From Sphingobacteriales bacterium (GTDB taxonomy: Bacteria; Bacteroidota; Bacteroidia; Chitinophagales; Chitinophagaceae), in contig JACRLZ010000006.1 in assembly GCA_016235125.1 (NCBI GenBank), positions 248,001 through 312,000 on the forward strand: a stretch of 64,000 bases of DNA, given 5' to 3'. The notes under the pieces are model-generated. The model did no database searches, was not told the origin of the DNA, and saw only the letters and a list, made by a program, of their open reading frames with translations. Below, piece by piece: positions 35,059 to 44,063 of this stretch. Position numbers and translations under genes: made by a program. The stretch's first letter is position 1; each line of letters opens with the position of its first letter.

Positions 35059-36107
35059 CCATTACACAGCGGTTATATCATACTTATCAGCGCTACCGCA
35101 CTTTGCAAACGCATACAATAACGGCATTGCCCATTGCCATACTGATGCCGCACAGCGCCTGCAACTGCCGCTGTGTGATGTGTGATATCTGGAAGGACAA
35201 TAAAAACCTTAAGCAGCTTGAAGAAAAAGATATTGAACAATTATTGCTGTCGTTTAAAAAACTGGGGACACAGCAGGTTGTCATGTCCGGCGGTGAAGCG
35301 CTGCTAAACCCCAACTTCTTCCGGTTTTGTGAAATGCTTAGCAGACAGCAAATTAAAGTAACGCTTCTTTCCACCGGGCTGACATTAAAGAAGAACGCTG
35401 AAAAAATTTTAAGGTATGTAAACGATGTGATTGTTTCATTGGATGGCGATGCGGCAACACATAACCATATCCGCAATATCCGGGAAGCTTTTGAAATGCT
35501 GAAGGAAGGGGTAATATATGTAAAGCAACTGAGGCCATCATTTAAGATAACTGCAAGAACGGTTATACATAAAATTAATTTTCGCCAATGGCCCGCCATT
35601 ATTGATGCCGCAAAAGAAATGGGATTAAACCAAATCAGTTTTTTACCGGCTGATGTAAGCAGCCATGCTTTTAACAGGGAACTGCTGTGGAGTGAACAAC
35701 GGCAGCATGAGATTTTACCGGACGCAAATGAACTGCCGGAACTAAAAGAAATGCTGAAAGAACTATTTATCAGCAGAAAAAAAGATTTTGAATCAGGCTT
35801 TATCGCCGAAAGCCCGGCCAAACTTCAAAAGATCTATGAATACTACGCCGCCTTTTATGGACTGAACCCGTTTCCTTTTAAGCAATGCAATGCGCCATGG
35901 GTATCGGCAGTAGTGGAAGCAGACGGAACGGTAAGGCCCTGTTTTTTTCATGAAGCGATAGGAAATATCCGGGACAACGATTTAAAAGCAATTTTGAATA
36001 AAGAAGAAAATGTTGCTTTCCGGAAGAAACTTGATGTAATGAATGATGTAACTTGTAAGAAATGTGTGTGCTACCTGCAGCTGGCACCAGGAACAAAACT
36101 GAATTAA
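35055..36107 (+). CDS. Radical SAM/SPASM-like protein
   Basis: A 350-residue radical SAM enzyme. The cluster motif is CNCRCVMCDIW (three cysteines of CxxxCxxC at about 36-43), followed by VVMSGGEALLNP (the GGE motif). The C-terminus has CNAPW, ADGTVRPCFF and VTCKKCVCYLQ, cysteines matching an auxiliary-cluster SPASM or twitch domain. The ATG at 35055 overlaps the previous stop codon as ATGA, indicating coupling; an ATG at 35040 is possible. Reaction unknown; SPASM members act on peptides, sugars or other small molecules. Confidence 0.88.
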   Translation: MTITQRLYHTYQRYRTLQTHTITALPIAILMPHSACNCRCVMCDIWKDNKNLKQLEEKDIEQLLLSFKKLGTQQVVMSGGEALLNPNFFRFCEMLSRQQIKVTLLSTGLTLKKNAEKILRYVNDVIVSLDGDAATHNHIRNIREAFEMLKEGVIYVKQLRPSFKITARTVIHKINFRQWPAIIDAAKEMGLNQISFLPADVSSHAFNRELLWSEQRQHEILPDANELPELKEMLKELFISRKKDFESGFIAESPAKLQKIYEYYAAFYGLNPFPFKQCNAPWVSAVVEADGTVRPCFFHEAIGNIRDNDLKAILNKEENVAFRKKLDVMNDVTCKKCVCYLQLAPGTKLN

Positions 36108-36111
36108 CGAC

Positions 36112-37578
36112 ATGAGCAAACTCCTCTTCTCCCACTCCTACTTCATGCGGTTTGACCCAAAGCAATGGGCCACGGGGCAGCCCTATGCACCCATCGGCAC
36201 ATTATATGCCGCTTCACTTTTGCGCAATAACGGGCATGAGGTTTTTTTTCTTGACAGCATGTTTGCCTACGGCCCGGAAGAAGTAATACCGCCGCTGCAA
36301 AAACACAGCCCTGATTATTTCATCATTTATGATGATGGCTTCAACTACCTCACCAAAATGTGCCTGACCAATATGCGGGAGGCAGCATTTGAAATGATGA
36401 AATTTGCCAAACAAAAAGGATGTACCGTTATTGTTTCCAGTTCAGATTCCACCGATCATTTTGAACAATACCTGAACGAAGGCGCCGATTTTGTTTTGCT
36501 GGGCGAAGCTGAACAAACATTGCTGGAACTTGTGACCGCCATGGAGAAGGGAGAAACCGATTTTCTTACACTGCCGGGGATTGCATTTAAACAGAAAGAG
36601 GCAGTAATAAAAACAGTGAAACGCAATGTGACGAAAGAGCTGGATGAACTTCCGTTTCCTGCCTGGGACCTTGTGGATGTAAATGCGTACAAAAAAATGT
36701 GGCTGAAAAGCAAAGGATATTTCTCGCTGAACATTGCAACCACGAGAGGCTGCCCTTTTAAATGTAACTGGTGCGCTAAACCAATTTATGGCAACCGCTA
36801 TAATTCCCGTTCGCCGAAGAATGTGGTGGCCGAACTTAAAATGCTGAAAGAAAAATATGCGTTTGACCATATCTGGTTCTGCGACGACATCTTTGGTTTA
36901 AAACCCGGCTGGGTAAAAGAATTTGCTGACCTTGTAGAGAAAGAGAACCTGCAATTTAAATTTAAAATTCAGGCAAGGGTTGACCTGATGGTTGAAAAAG
37001 ATTATATCAGCGACCTTGCCCGTGCCGGTTGTGATAATGTGTGGATGGGCGCTGAGAGCGGCTCACAAAAAATACTGGATGCGATGGATAAGGGAACTAC
37101 CGTACAGCAAATATTTGAAGCTACAGGGTTGCTTAAAAAAAATAATATTAACCCCTCCTTCTTTATCCAATTCGGTTACCCGGGCGAAACAAAGGAAGAT
37201 ATTTTAAAAACCATTGAAATGATCAACACCCTGCTGCCTTATGAATTGGGTATTTCTGTTTCTTATCCCCTGCCCGGCACTGGTTTTTATGAAAATGTAA
37301 AAACACAAATGCGGGAAAAGACAAACTGGACAGATTCCGATGAACTGGCGCTGATGTTCCGCAATACTTTTGCTCCTGCATTTTATAAGCAATTGCATCG
37401 CTATGTACATAAAAATTACCAGAAGAGTCTTGCCCTTGAGATTTTCAGGCAATTACTGACAAAGCCGGCATCAGCAAGTTTCGGTAACATCAAAAAAGCA
37501 TTTTCTTTATTATATTACCTGCCTGCAGTATGGATTGCTAAAATAAAGCTCAGGCAAATGGAAACTGCGGTAACATGA
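36112..37578 (+). CDS. Radical SAM protein with B12-binding-like N-terminal domain
   Basis: A 488-residue protein with a second N-terminal Rossmann-like region (PIGTLYAASLLRNNGHEVFFLDS, FVLLGEAEQTLLELV) and a radical SAM core with TTRGCPFKCNWCAKPIYG (CxxxCxxC about 212-219), MGAESGSQKILDAMDKG and QFGYPGETKEDI. The architecture is that of BchE/HpnJ-type enzymes, though the DxHxxG cobalamin motif is not seen. It lies four bases after the SPASM gene and overlaps the next methyltransferase by four bases, so it is operonic. Reaction unknown. Confidence 0.88.
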   Translation: MSKLLFSHSYFMRFDPKQWATGQPYAPIGTLYAASLLRNNGHEVFFLDSMFAYGPEEVIPPLQKHSPDYFIIYDDGFNYLTKMCLTNMREAAFEMMKFAKQKGCTVIVSSSDSTDHFEQYLNEGADFVLLGEAEQTLLELVTAMEKGETDFLTLPGIAFKQKEAVIKTVKRNVTKELDELPFPAWDLVDVNAYKKMWLKSKGYFSLNIATTRGCPFKCNWCAKPIYGNRYNSRSPKNVVAELKMLKEKYAFDHIWFCDDIFGLKPGWVKEFADLVEKENLQFKFKIQARVDLMVEKDYISDLARAGCDNVWMGAESGSQKILDAMDKGTTVQQIFEATGLLKKNNINPSFFIQFGYPGETKEDILKTIEMINTLLPYELGISVSYPLPGTGFYENVKTQMREKTNWTDSDELALMFRNTFAPAFYKQLHRYVHKNYQKSLALEIFRQLLTKPASASFGNIKKAFSLLYYLPAVWIAKIKLRQMETAVT

Positions 37579-38396
37579 CAGAAACAGCAATAAACATACA
37601 GGAACAAAAAGCAAAAGAAGCCTTCAACAGGCAGGCCCCGCTGTTTGATGAACTGTATGGCAGGGACAGCATCGTTCAGTATAAAAGGAAAAGAGTAAGA
37701 GAACATGTTGAGAAATTCATTCTTCCGGATTCATTCATGCTTGAGCTGAATGCAGGCACAGGTGAAGATGCGGTTTATTTTGCCGGACGGGGGCATTCTG
37801 TTCATGCTACCGATATTTCGCCGGCCATGAACAATATTTTGATGAATAAAAGAAACGAAAGCAGACTGGCTGATAAAATAACTCATGAGCTATGTTCTTT
37901 TACACAATTAAATAAATTGCAGCAACAGGGGCCTTTTGATTATATTTTTTCCAATTTTGCGGGGCTTAACTGCATCCATGAATTAGCGAAAGTACTCGCA
38001 TCATTTCAATACCTGCTGAAGCCGGGGGGTTATATTACAATGGTTATTCTTCCCCCGTTCTGCCTGTGGGAGTTTTTATTATTATTCAAAGGAAAATTTA
38101 AAACTGCCTTACGCAGATTTTCGGGCAGGAAAGGAACCGAAGCGCATATAGAAGGAGAATATTTCCGATGCTGGTATTATAGCCCTTCCTTTATCAGGAA
38201 GCATTTGAAAAATGAATTTGAAGTAATGGCGCTGGAGGGACTTTGCACATTTGTGCCGCCATCGTACATGGAGCGGTTTACTGAAAAGCATCCAAAGCTT
38301 TATCGGCGGCTTGTACGGTGTGAAGAGAAATGGAAATCAAAATGGCCGTGGAAGATCATTGGAGACTATTACATCATCACTTTGCAAAAGAAATAG
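37575..38396 (+). CDS. Class I SAM-dependent methyltransferase
   Basis: A 273-residue methyltransferase. Motif I is variant, FMLELNAGTGEDAVYFAGRG (about 54-73), with VHATDISPAM as motif II and PFDYIFSNFAGLNCIHEL following. The C-terminal part has aromatic-rich CWYYSPSFIRKH, perhaps substrate-binding. It is the last gene of the rightward radical SAM/methyltransferase operon and overlaps the convergent nucleotidyltransferase by 20 bp at the 3' ends. Confidence 0.85.
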   Translation: MTETAINIQEQKAKEAFNRQAPLFDELYGRDSIVQYKRKRVREHVEKFILPDSFMLELNAGTGEDAVYFAGRGHSVHATDISPAMNNILMNKRNESRLADKITHELCSFTQLNKLQQQGPFDYIFSNFAGLNCIHELAKVLASFQYLLKPGGYITMVILPPFCLWEFLLLFKGKFKTALRRFSGRKGTEAHIEGEYFRCWYYSPSFIRKHLKNEFEVMALEGLCTFVPPSYMERFTEKHPKLYRRLVRCEEKWKSKWPWKIIGDYYIITLQKK

Positions 38397-39366
38397 CAAC
38401 AGGCTTTTCGGGCCGGGCCTGCAGCAGGGTATCCATCCGTTCTTCATAAGCAGTTAACACTTTTTCCTGCAGGTTGCCGGGGTTGCTTCGGGCAAAATGT
38501 TTTCCGGAAATTAATCCCATCATCTGTCCTTTATTATTGCGTTTGCCCTCTGCTTCTTTCTTTCTCCACCTTTTTTGTGTAAGCTGCATAAAAAAACCTT
38601 CAACACTGTCACCAATTCTTTTATTCAGCAGCCACTCTACTGCATTTTTGAGCCATGGTTTACCCCGATCCGATGCAGCCGGTTTTCTGAAGGAGCAAGC
38701 CGGAAGATACGTATCGGCCCACTGATTGCTGTTGAAAAAATCATTCATCACAGCCGTTCCGCAAACCGGCAACAAAGTCTTAATCTCGATGGCTGAGAAA
38801 ATATTTTTATCCTCCAGCGGCAGGGCCAGCTCATCAATATAATAGTTCATACAGAAATAATGCTGACAGCCGGTTATAAAGGTGAATTTCTTAAACAGGT
38901 GCATCAATGTTCTGGCAATCCATAACCGGTTGGCTTTTGTGATTATAAAAAAATCCATATCCGATTTTTCATCAGCAAAATTTTTAGATAGCGAACCCGA
39001 TATGCCGACGGCCCGTACAAATGGAAACTGGTAAAGAAAGCGACCGATCTTTATCCCCTTTCGCAAAAGTTTTTCCGCAGCCGCATTTCCGCGGATACGG
39101 CGGGTTGACAGCAGTGAATTATTTTGTATGGAATAAAACCCGTTAAAAAAGAAAATTCTTCTCTCTGCTTCAAGGCTTGCGAGCCATGCAGACAATGAAA
39201 CTTCATCAGTGTTCAAACAAAGAAATTTTTTGATTTCTGTACGGGTCAATGGATAATAAAAGATATCGAAATAATGAAGTGCTTTAAGTACGGCTTGTTT
39301 ACCATCTTCAAATAGTTGTTCCTTTGGGACATCATCCTTTCTTGTTTTTAGTAAAATCAGCGGCAT
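38377..39366 (-). CDS. Nucleotidyltransferase-fold protein
   Basis: A 329-residue protein. The fold-defining motif of the polymerase-beta-like nucleotidyltransferase superfamily is present, GISGSLSKNFADEKSDMDFFII (about 121-142; GS followed by DxD). An N-terminal winged-helix-like region (YFDIFYYPLTRTEIKKFL) precedes it and a long basic region follows. Members of this group are often found in polysaccharide loci without known substrate. The ATG at 39366 is preferred because a longer frame would overlap the divergent priming transferase gene. Confidence 0.75.
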   Translation of the reverse strand: MPLILLKTRKDDVPKEQLFEDGKQAVLKALHYFDIFYYPLTRTEIKKFLCLNTDEVSLSAWLASLEAERRIFFFNGFYSIQNNSLLSTRRIRGNAAAEKLLRKGIKIGRFLYQFPFVRAVGISGSLSKNFADEKSDMDFFIITKANRLWIARTLMHLFKKFTFITGCQHYFCMNYYIDELALPLEDKNIFSAIEIKTLLPVCGTAVMNDFFNSNQWADTYLPACSFRKPAASDRGKPWLKNAVEWLLNKRIGDSVEGFFMQLTQKRWRKKEAEGKRNNKGQMMGLISGKHFARSNPGNLQEKVLTAYEERMDTLLQARPEKPVAISFAK

Positions 39367-39416
39367 AAAGCAACCTTTAAAAATGTATGAACGATTGAAG
39401 TCCTGATACCTTTTGT

Positions 39417-40163
39417 TTGAACAACCCCGCTTATCATAACCATCCCACGGCCAAGCTTGCTGTAAAATGGCCATCACCCAACCCAAACGGGATCATAAGA
39501 AGTTTCGTTGCCAGCCGAAAGAATTATCTTTTTGCAAAAAGGGCAGTTGATATTTTGTTTTCATTGTTTGTGATCATAACCGTTTTAATCTGGCTTGTAC
39601 CACTGATTGCGATAATAATAAAAGCTGGTTCTGGGGGTCCTGTATTTTTCCGGCAAACAAGAATTGGTAAAAACGGGAAACCATTTACCTGTATAAAATT
39701 CCGGACGATGGTTGTAAATGAAAATGCAGATGACCTGCCTGCAATGGAAAATGATGAGCGAATAACAGGGGCTGGAAAATTTTTACGAAACACCAATTTA
39801 GACGAGCTGCCGCAATTTTTCAATGTGCTTTTGGGAAATATGAGTGTTGTGGGCCCCCGCCCGCATATGATCGCCGACTGTGTTCGATTTTCATTTGTCA
39901 TTCCTTCTTACCAGTTCAGGAGCCTGATGAGACCGGGCATAACAGGCCTTGCACAGGTAAACGGTTGCCACGGGTTTACTGCCAATTATGACAGTATCAT
40001 TCTTCGGTATTATTGGGATGCACAATATATTAGAAAGGCCGGTTTTCGGACGGATATTAAAATAATTGGCGCTACATTAAAACAGGGTTTCCAGAACCTC
40101 CGGATTTCGGTTTTTCATCCGAAAGAAAAAAAAAGAGAAGTTGAAACCCCGGCAGCAGAATAA
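39417..40163 (+). CDS. Priming phosphoglycosyltransferase (sugar transferase)
   Basis: A 248-residue monotopic membrane enzyme that transfers a sugar-1-phosphate to undecaprenyl phosphate, starting repeat-unit synthesis. It has the PglC/WcaJ pattern: one re-entrant N-terminal hydrophobic segment (DILFSLFVIITVLIWLVPLIAII, about 45-67), GPVFFRQTRIGKNGKPF, KFRTM, the catalytic region LRNTNLDELPQFFNVLLG (about 121-138), and VVGPRPH. The first in-frame start is a TTG at 39417; no earlier ATG exists because of a stop at 39396. It ends directly against the convergent DUF3089 gene. Confidence 0.93.
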   Translation: MNNPAYHNHPTAKLAVKWPSPNPNGIIRSFVASRKNYLFAKRAVDILFSLFVIITVLIWLVPLIAIIIKAGSGGPVFFRQTRIGKNGKPFTCIKFRTMVVNENADDLPAMENDERITGAGKFLRNTNLDELPQFFNVLLGNMSVVGPRPHMIADCVRFSFVIPSYQFRSLMRPGITGLAQVNGCHGFTANYDSIILRYYWDAQYIRKAGFRTDIKIIGATLKQGFQNLRISVFHPKEKKREVETPAAE

Positions 40164-41186
40164 TTATTTTTTCCAGTAAGCATTTATTCTTTGCCTTATA
40201 TTTTCTCTGAGGTTGATATAAAAAAGATTGATATCAGCAATATGATAGTTTCTTGTAAAGTATAAAAAGCTCCACGGAAACTTTGGGTTTTTTACATATA
40301 AAAAACCATTGCCAATGCCGGCGCCGGTGGTATGCCGGTATATTTTATTGAAATGGGTGAGCACACTTCCTTTATTCGATTTCCTGGAAACATATTCATC
40401 AGAGGCTGTCCATGTAAGCGGGTTGGTTACAAATGAATTTCCTTTTTCATCTTTCAGGAAATAGGGAATATAACCGTTGCGCAAGGTTCGCCAACTACAG
40501 ATACAACCGGTTTGTAAGGAATCATTGCACATTTTCAGCGAAGAAAAATATTTCTTAGGTACGGGCCAACCGATAACATAGGCGGCAACCAGTTTTGCAT
40601 TAAGCGGTTTATTCTCAAAAAAATCTTTCAACAATCTTTCCGCCATCATGGCTCCCTGGCTGTGGCCGGCGATTATGATGGGCCTTCCATTGTTCCAATA
40701 TTTCAGATAATATTCAAAAGAAGCTTTTAAATCTTCATAAGCGAGATCAAAAGCCTTAACTGTATTTTCTTTTCCCTGCTTAAAAAAAGTACTGATATGC
40801 ACCTGCCGGTATCTCGGAGAAAAAATGCGACATTGATTATTAAATACACTTGCCTGGTATAAAATAGTTGAATAATCTGTTTTGGCATTTATATAAGCAT
40901 CATCAACAGATGCATTCGGAATATCACCAAATTTTCTTTTGGTAAAAGTGGTGGGATGAAGAAAAAATACATCAACCGAGGAATCTCTTATTTCATTTCT
41001 CAATGGTTCAGGAACGCTGTCTGATGGATCCCATTTCAAGGGATGAGCAGCCCAATAATTCAAACCACTGTAATCGGGCTTACCATCTGAACTTTTAAAT
41101 TGATAGTGGCTTCGGAAAGCCAGGTATTTGTCTGAACAGGAACAAAAGATTATTACGACCAAACAGGAAAGAAAACGGAATCGCAT
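40164..41186 (-). CDS. DUF3089 alpha/beta-hydrolase lipoprotein
   Basis: A 340-residue predicted lipoprotein. The signal FLSCLVVIIFCSC places the lipidated cysteine at about 17. The nucleophile elbow GHSQGAMMAERLL carries the catalytic serine, and VFFLHPTTF and YVIGWPV are family landmarks of DUF3089, a Bacteroidota- and Proteobacteria-wide group of serine hydrolases of unknown substrate. The ATG at 41186 is used because it gives MRFRFLSCLVV. Its stop codon abuts that of the priming transferase. Confidence 0.88.
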   Translation of the reverse strand: MRFRFLSCLVVIIFCSCSDKYLAFRSHYQFKSSDGKPDYSGLNYWAAHPLKWDPSDSVPEPLRNEIRDSSVDVFFLHPTTFTKRKFGDIPNASVDDAYINAKTDYSTILYQASVFNNQCRIFSPRYRQVHISTFFKQGKENTVKAFDLAYEDLKASFEYYLKYWNNGRPIIIAGHSQGAMMAERLLKDFFENKPLNAKLVAAYVIGWPVPKKYFSSLKMCNDSLQTGCICSWRTLRNGYIPYFLKDEKGNSFVTNPLTWTASDEYVSRKSNKGSVLTHFNKIYRHTTGAGIGNGFLYVKNPKFPWSFLYFTRNYHIADINLFYINLRENIRQRINAYWKK

Positions 41187-41338
41187 CGGGCACAAAATAA
41201 TTCAAAAAGTACACTTTCAGGATGATGAGTTTGAATGACAGAAAAAATATTAAGCCGTTAATATTTATTTAGTAGTTGAAAAACAGCTGATTTAAATAAA
41301 TATCCAGTCACAATATATTTGTTACAATAAAATAATTA

Positions 41339-41379
41339 GTACTTTGTGATACATAGTACCATATTTCGCCCTATCTTTG
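41339..41379 (+). promoter_or_regulatory. Promoter with candidate PadR operator
   Basis: The -7 box TATCTTTG (41372-41379) matches TAnnTTTG. About 12 bases upstream is an inverted repeat GTACT (41339-41343), 11 bases, AGTAC (41355-41359), overlapping where a -33 element should be. It lies 25 nt before the PadR start, so autoregulation is plausible. Confidence 0.5.
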
Positions 41380-41404
41380 AATCGAAATTCATTAAAACAG
41401 AGAT

Positions 41405-41755
41405 ATGAATATTGAAAATACACAGAGCCAGATGCGGAAAGGAATACTGGAATTCTGCATTCTTTCCATCATTCGCCGGGGCGAAGCATACCCCAGCGAT
41501 ATAGTGGAAGAAATGAGAGCAGCCAACCTTCAGATACTGGAAGGCACATTGTATCCTTTACTAACCCGTTTGAAAAATGCTGAGATGCTTACCTATCGTT
41601 GGGTGGAAAGCAACTCCGGCCCCCCCAGAAAATATTTTTCTCTTACAGAAAAAGGAAATGCTTTTTATACAGAACTGGAGCAAACATGGAATGAACTTTC
41701 TAATGGAGTAAATGCATTGGCCAGCAAAAAATCCGATGAACCATTAAAAAAATAA
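41405..41755 (+). CDS. PadR family transcriptional regulator
   Basis: A 116-residue winged-helix repressor. The sequence SQMRKGILEFCILSIIRRGEAYPSDIVEEM and EGTLYPLLTRLKNAEMLTYRWVES is typical PadR, with EGTLYPLLTRL as recognition helix region, followed by GPPRKYFSLTEKG. PadR proteins of this size (PadR-s1) often repress an adjacent operon and respond to a small molecule or membrane stress. It is 29 bp upstream of the PspC-domain protein, the usual Bacteroidota pairing. Confidence 0.93.
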   Translation: MNIENTQSQMRKGILEFCILSIIRRGEAYPSDIVEEMRAANLQILEGTLYPLLTRLKNAEMLTYRWVESNSGPPRKYFSLTEKGNAFYTELEQTWNELSNGVNALASKKSDEPLKK

Positions 41756-41784
41756 CCAACCTACTTCAACCAAATTCACATAAA

Positions 41785-43938
41785 ATGAAAAAAATAATCA
41801 ACATAAACCTGAGTGGCCGGGTGGTCCCAATTGAAGATTCGGCATATGAAAAGCTACAGGCATATATCGAAAGTCTTCGCCGCTATTTTGCAAACGAAGA
41901 AGGAAGAGACGAGATCATTAATGATATTGAAAGCCGCATTGCGGAGTTGATGAGTGAGAAAATTAGATTGGGCTCCTCCGCTGTTACGGATGCCGATGTA
42001 AGCGAAATCATTTCTTCAATGGGTACTGTGGAAGATTTTGAAGCTGCAGAAAAAGAAGAAACCACAACAGCAAGTACAGCTTTTTCTTCATCCTCACAAC
42101 AACAGCAAAACACAGGGTATGAATATACTTCAAAGCGAAGAGGCCGTCTGTACCGGGATACTAATGACAAAATTCTCGGAGGTGTTTGTTCCGGGATCGC
42201 CAATCACATCAATGTTGACCCCGCTATTGTCAGGTTATTGTTTGCCATCATCAGCTTTGGGGCAGGAATAGGTTTTCTTGCTTATATAATATTATGGATA
42301 GTTCTTCCCCCAAAAGATCTTGATGGATATTCCGGCAAAAGATTATACCGGAATCCTGATGATAAAGTGATTGGTGGTGTGGCCGGTGGCCTTGCGGCTT
42401 ATTTTAATACAAAAGCTTCCACCATCAGGCTGATTTTTGTTGCACCATTATTATTAAATATCCTGATCGGGATATTAAATGGTTTTCGCTGGCATTATGA
42501 TTTTGATTTTGCATTGAACATAGGTTTTGGCTCCCTGACAGGTACCTTTATCCTTACTTATATAGTATTATGGATTGTACTGCCGGATGCGGTCAGTGAT
42601 TATCAAAAAATGGAAATGAGAGGTGAAACGGTAGACGTAAACCGTATTCGTCAGAATGTGAAAGAAGGAATGGAAAACATGAAGTCCCGCATGAAAGATT
42701 GGGGACAGGAAGTGAAAACATCGGCACAAAATTTAAGTAATAAGACAAAAGCATTTGCCGAAGATGCAAGAAGTGCCGTTCGCAGAAATAGCGGAGGTTT
42801 CGGACATGTGATAGGTGTTATCTTTAAAGCATTCCTTTTATTCATTGCAGGCTCCATTGCATTTGGTCTTTTTGTAGGGTTCATTGCTCTCATTTTCGGA
42901 GGAGTAGCCTGGTGGCCGGTGAACAATTATTTATGGACCAGCAAATGGCAGCAGTTGTATGCATGGGGAACACTTATATTTTTTATTGGCGTTCCTTTGA
43001 TCGGGTTTATCGTCTGGGTCATCCGAAGGGTTATCCGTGTAAAATCGAGAAACAATTACTTAGGCTGGACATTTGCCGGTCTTTGGCTGATCGGTTGGGT
43101 AGCTGCTGTTTTATTTGCTTCGAGCATCAGCAGGGATTTTAGTGAATACAGGCATGACGATACTGCAATAAATCTTACTCAACCCGCAAACGGGAAAATG
43201 ATTGTTGCTGTATCACAACCTGAACTGGAATTCAACAATCGTTTCTGGTGGGTGGATGAAGAAAGCAAGGGCTGGGATCTTTCTTCCGATACATTAAAAT
43301 TATCAACCGTAAGGTTTGATGTAAAAGCAAGTACGGATGCTGCTTATCATGTAAATCTGAAAAAGTACAGTTATGGCAGATCGGAAGAAGATGCAATGGA
43401 GAGAGCCAAAGATATTCAGTACAGCATTGTTTCAAAAGATAGTGTTCTGGATCTGGGAAGCGGCTACACGGTAAGCAAGGATAAAAAATTCAGGCTGCAG
43501 CAGGTGGAGATAGAAATAATGGTTCCTGTTGGTAAAAAGATCCGGTTTGATGAATCGGTAAAAGAAAAACTGAACCCCACAAACTTCAGGATAAAAAAGT
43601 ATTACCGGAAAAGAAAGGTGGTGAATATTGAAATAAATGATGACCGGAATTTCCGTTTCAGAACCGGGGTAGATTACACGATGAATGCCGGGGGACAACT
43701 GGCAGGCCCTGATGATACGGTGACACCTTCAAACAATAACGATTACCGGTATGAGAAAAAAGACAGCATTGATGTAGATAAGGAAATTGAAAAAAAGAAA
43801 AAAGAGTTGAAAGAACTGGAGGATAAGAAGAATAAGCAACAGCCCGGCACTACAATGAAAAAGATAAAGCAAAATAATAATTCAGATTTGGTGATACAGA
43901 CATCAACACCGGGGCTTTCGGTGATTCAATTCTTTTGA
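41785..43938 (+). CDS. Two-PspC-domain membrane protein
   Basis: A 717-residue protein. Residues 1-95 form a short N-terminal helical domain (YIESLRRYFANEEGRDEIINDIESRI). Two PspC domains follow: RLYRDTNDKILGGVCSGIANHINVDP (about 121-146) and RLYRNPDDKVIGGVAGGLAAYFNTKA (about 187-212), each with a hydrophobic segment. Further membrane helices occur at about 350-375, 395-420 and 430-450, and a C-terminal part has coiled coil with acidic/lysine repeats (EKKKKELKELEDKKNK). It probably senses envelope stress; it is controlled with the PadR gene upstream. Confidence 0.88.
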   Translation: MKKIININLSGRVVPIEDSAYEKLQAYIESLRRYFANEEGRDEIINDIESRIAELMSEKIRLGSSAVTDADVSEIISSMGTVEDFEAAEKEETTTASTAFSSSSQQQQNTGYEYTSKRRGRLYRDTNDKILGGVCSGIANHINVDPAIVRLLFAIISFGAGIGFLAYIILWIVLPPKDLDGYSGKRLYRNPDDKVIGGVAGGLAAYFNTKASTIRLIFVAPLLLNILIGILNGFRWHYDFDFALNIGFGSLTGTFILTYIVLWIVLPDAVSDYQKMEMRGETVDVNRIRQNVKEGMENMKSRMKDWGQEVKTSAQNLSNKTKAFAEDARSAVRRNSGGFGHVIGVIFKAFLLFIAGSIAFGLFVGFIALIFGGVAWWPVNNYLWTSKWQQLYAWGTLIFFIGVPLIGFIVWVIRRVIRVKSRNNYLGWTFAGLWLIGWVAAVLFASSISRDFSEYRHDDTAINLTQPANGKMIVAVSQPELEFNNRFWWVDEESKGWDLSSDTLKLSTVRFDVKASTDAAYHVNLKKYSYGRSEEDAMERAKDIQYSIVSKDSVLDLGSGYTVSKDKKFRLQQVEIEIMVPVGKKIRFDESVKEKLNPTNFRIKKYYRKRKVVNIEINDDRNFRFRTGVDYTMNAGGQLAGPDDTVTPSNNNDYRYEKKDSIDVDKEIEKKKKELKELEDKKNKQQPGTTMKKIKQNNNSDLVIQTSTPGLSVIQFF

Positions 43939-43953
43939 TAAATGCGGTTGAAG

Positions 43954-43970
43954 TCCCGCCAGTGGCGGGA
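43954..43970. repeat. Short intergenic palindrome
   Basis: TCCCGCC-AGT-GGCGGGA, perfect 7-bp arms, 16 bases after the PspC gene. It resembles other GC-rich palindromes of this window and lacks a T-run, so it is not the terminator, which follows at 44001-44030. Confidence 0.5.
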
Positions 43971-44000
43971 ATGGTTAAAAACTCCGGTTTTTTTCGGAAA

Positions 44001-44030
44001 GAGAAGCCCTTTCGGGGGCTTTTCTATTTT
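44001..44030 (+). terminator. Intrinsic terminator of the PadR-PspC operon
   Basis: Stem GAGAAGCCC (44001-44009) with GGGCTTTTC (44016-44024), one G-U pair, six-base loop, followed by a T-rich stretch. Confidence 0.6.
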
Positions 44031-44033
44031 ATC

Positions 44034-44041
44034 TACATTTG
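44034..44041 (+). promoter_or_regulatory. Bacteroidota -7 box upstream of gcvT
   Basis: TACATTTG matches TAnnTTTG and lies 22 nt before the gcvT ATG at 44064, supporting that start. The leader is too short for a glycine riboswitch. Confidence 0.55.
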
Positions 44042-44063
44042 CGGTCAATCCTAAAATTTGATA

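Noticed and set aside
43971..44063. Glycine riboswitch before gcvT
   Set aside because: Only about 90 bases are available, occupied by a terminator and a -7 box; no room for aptamer structure.
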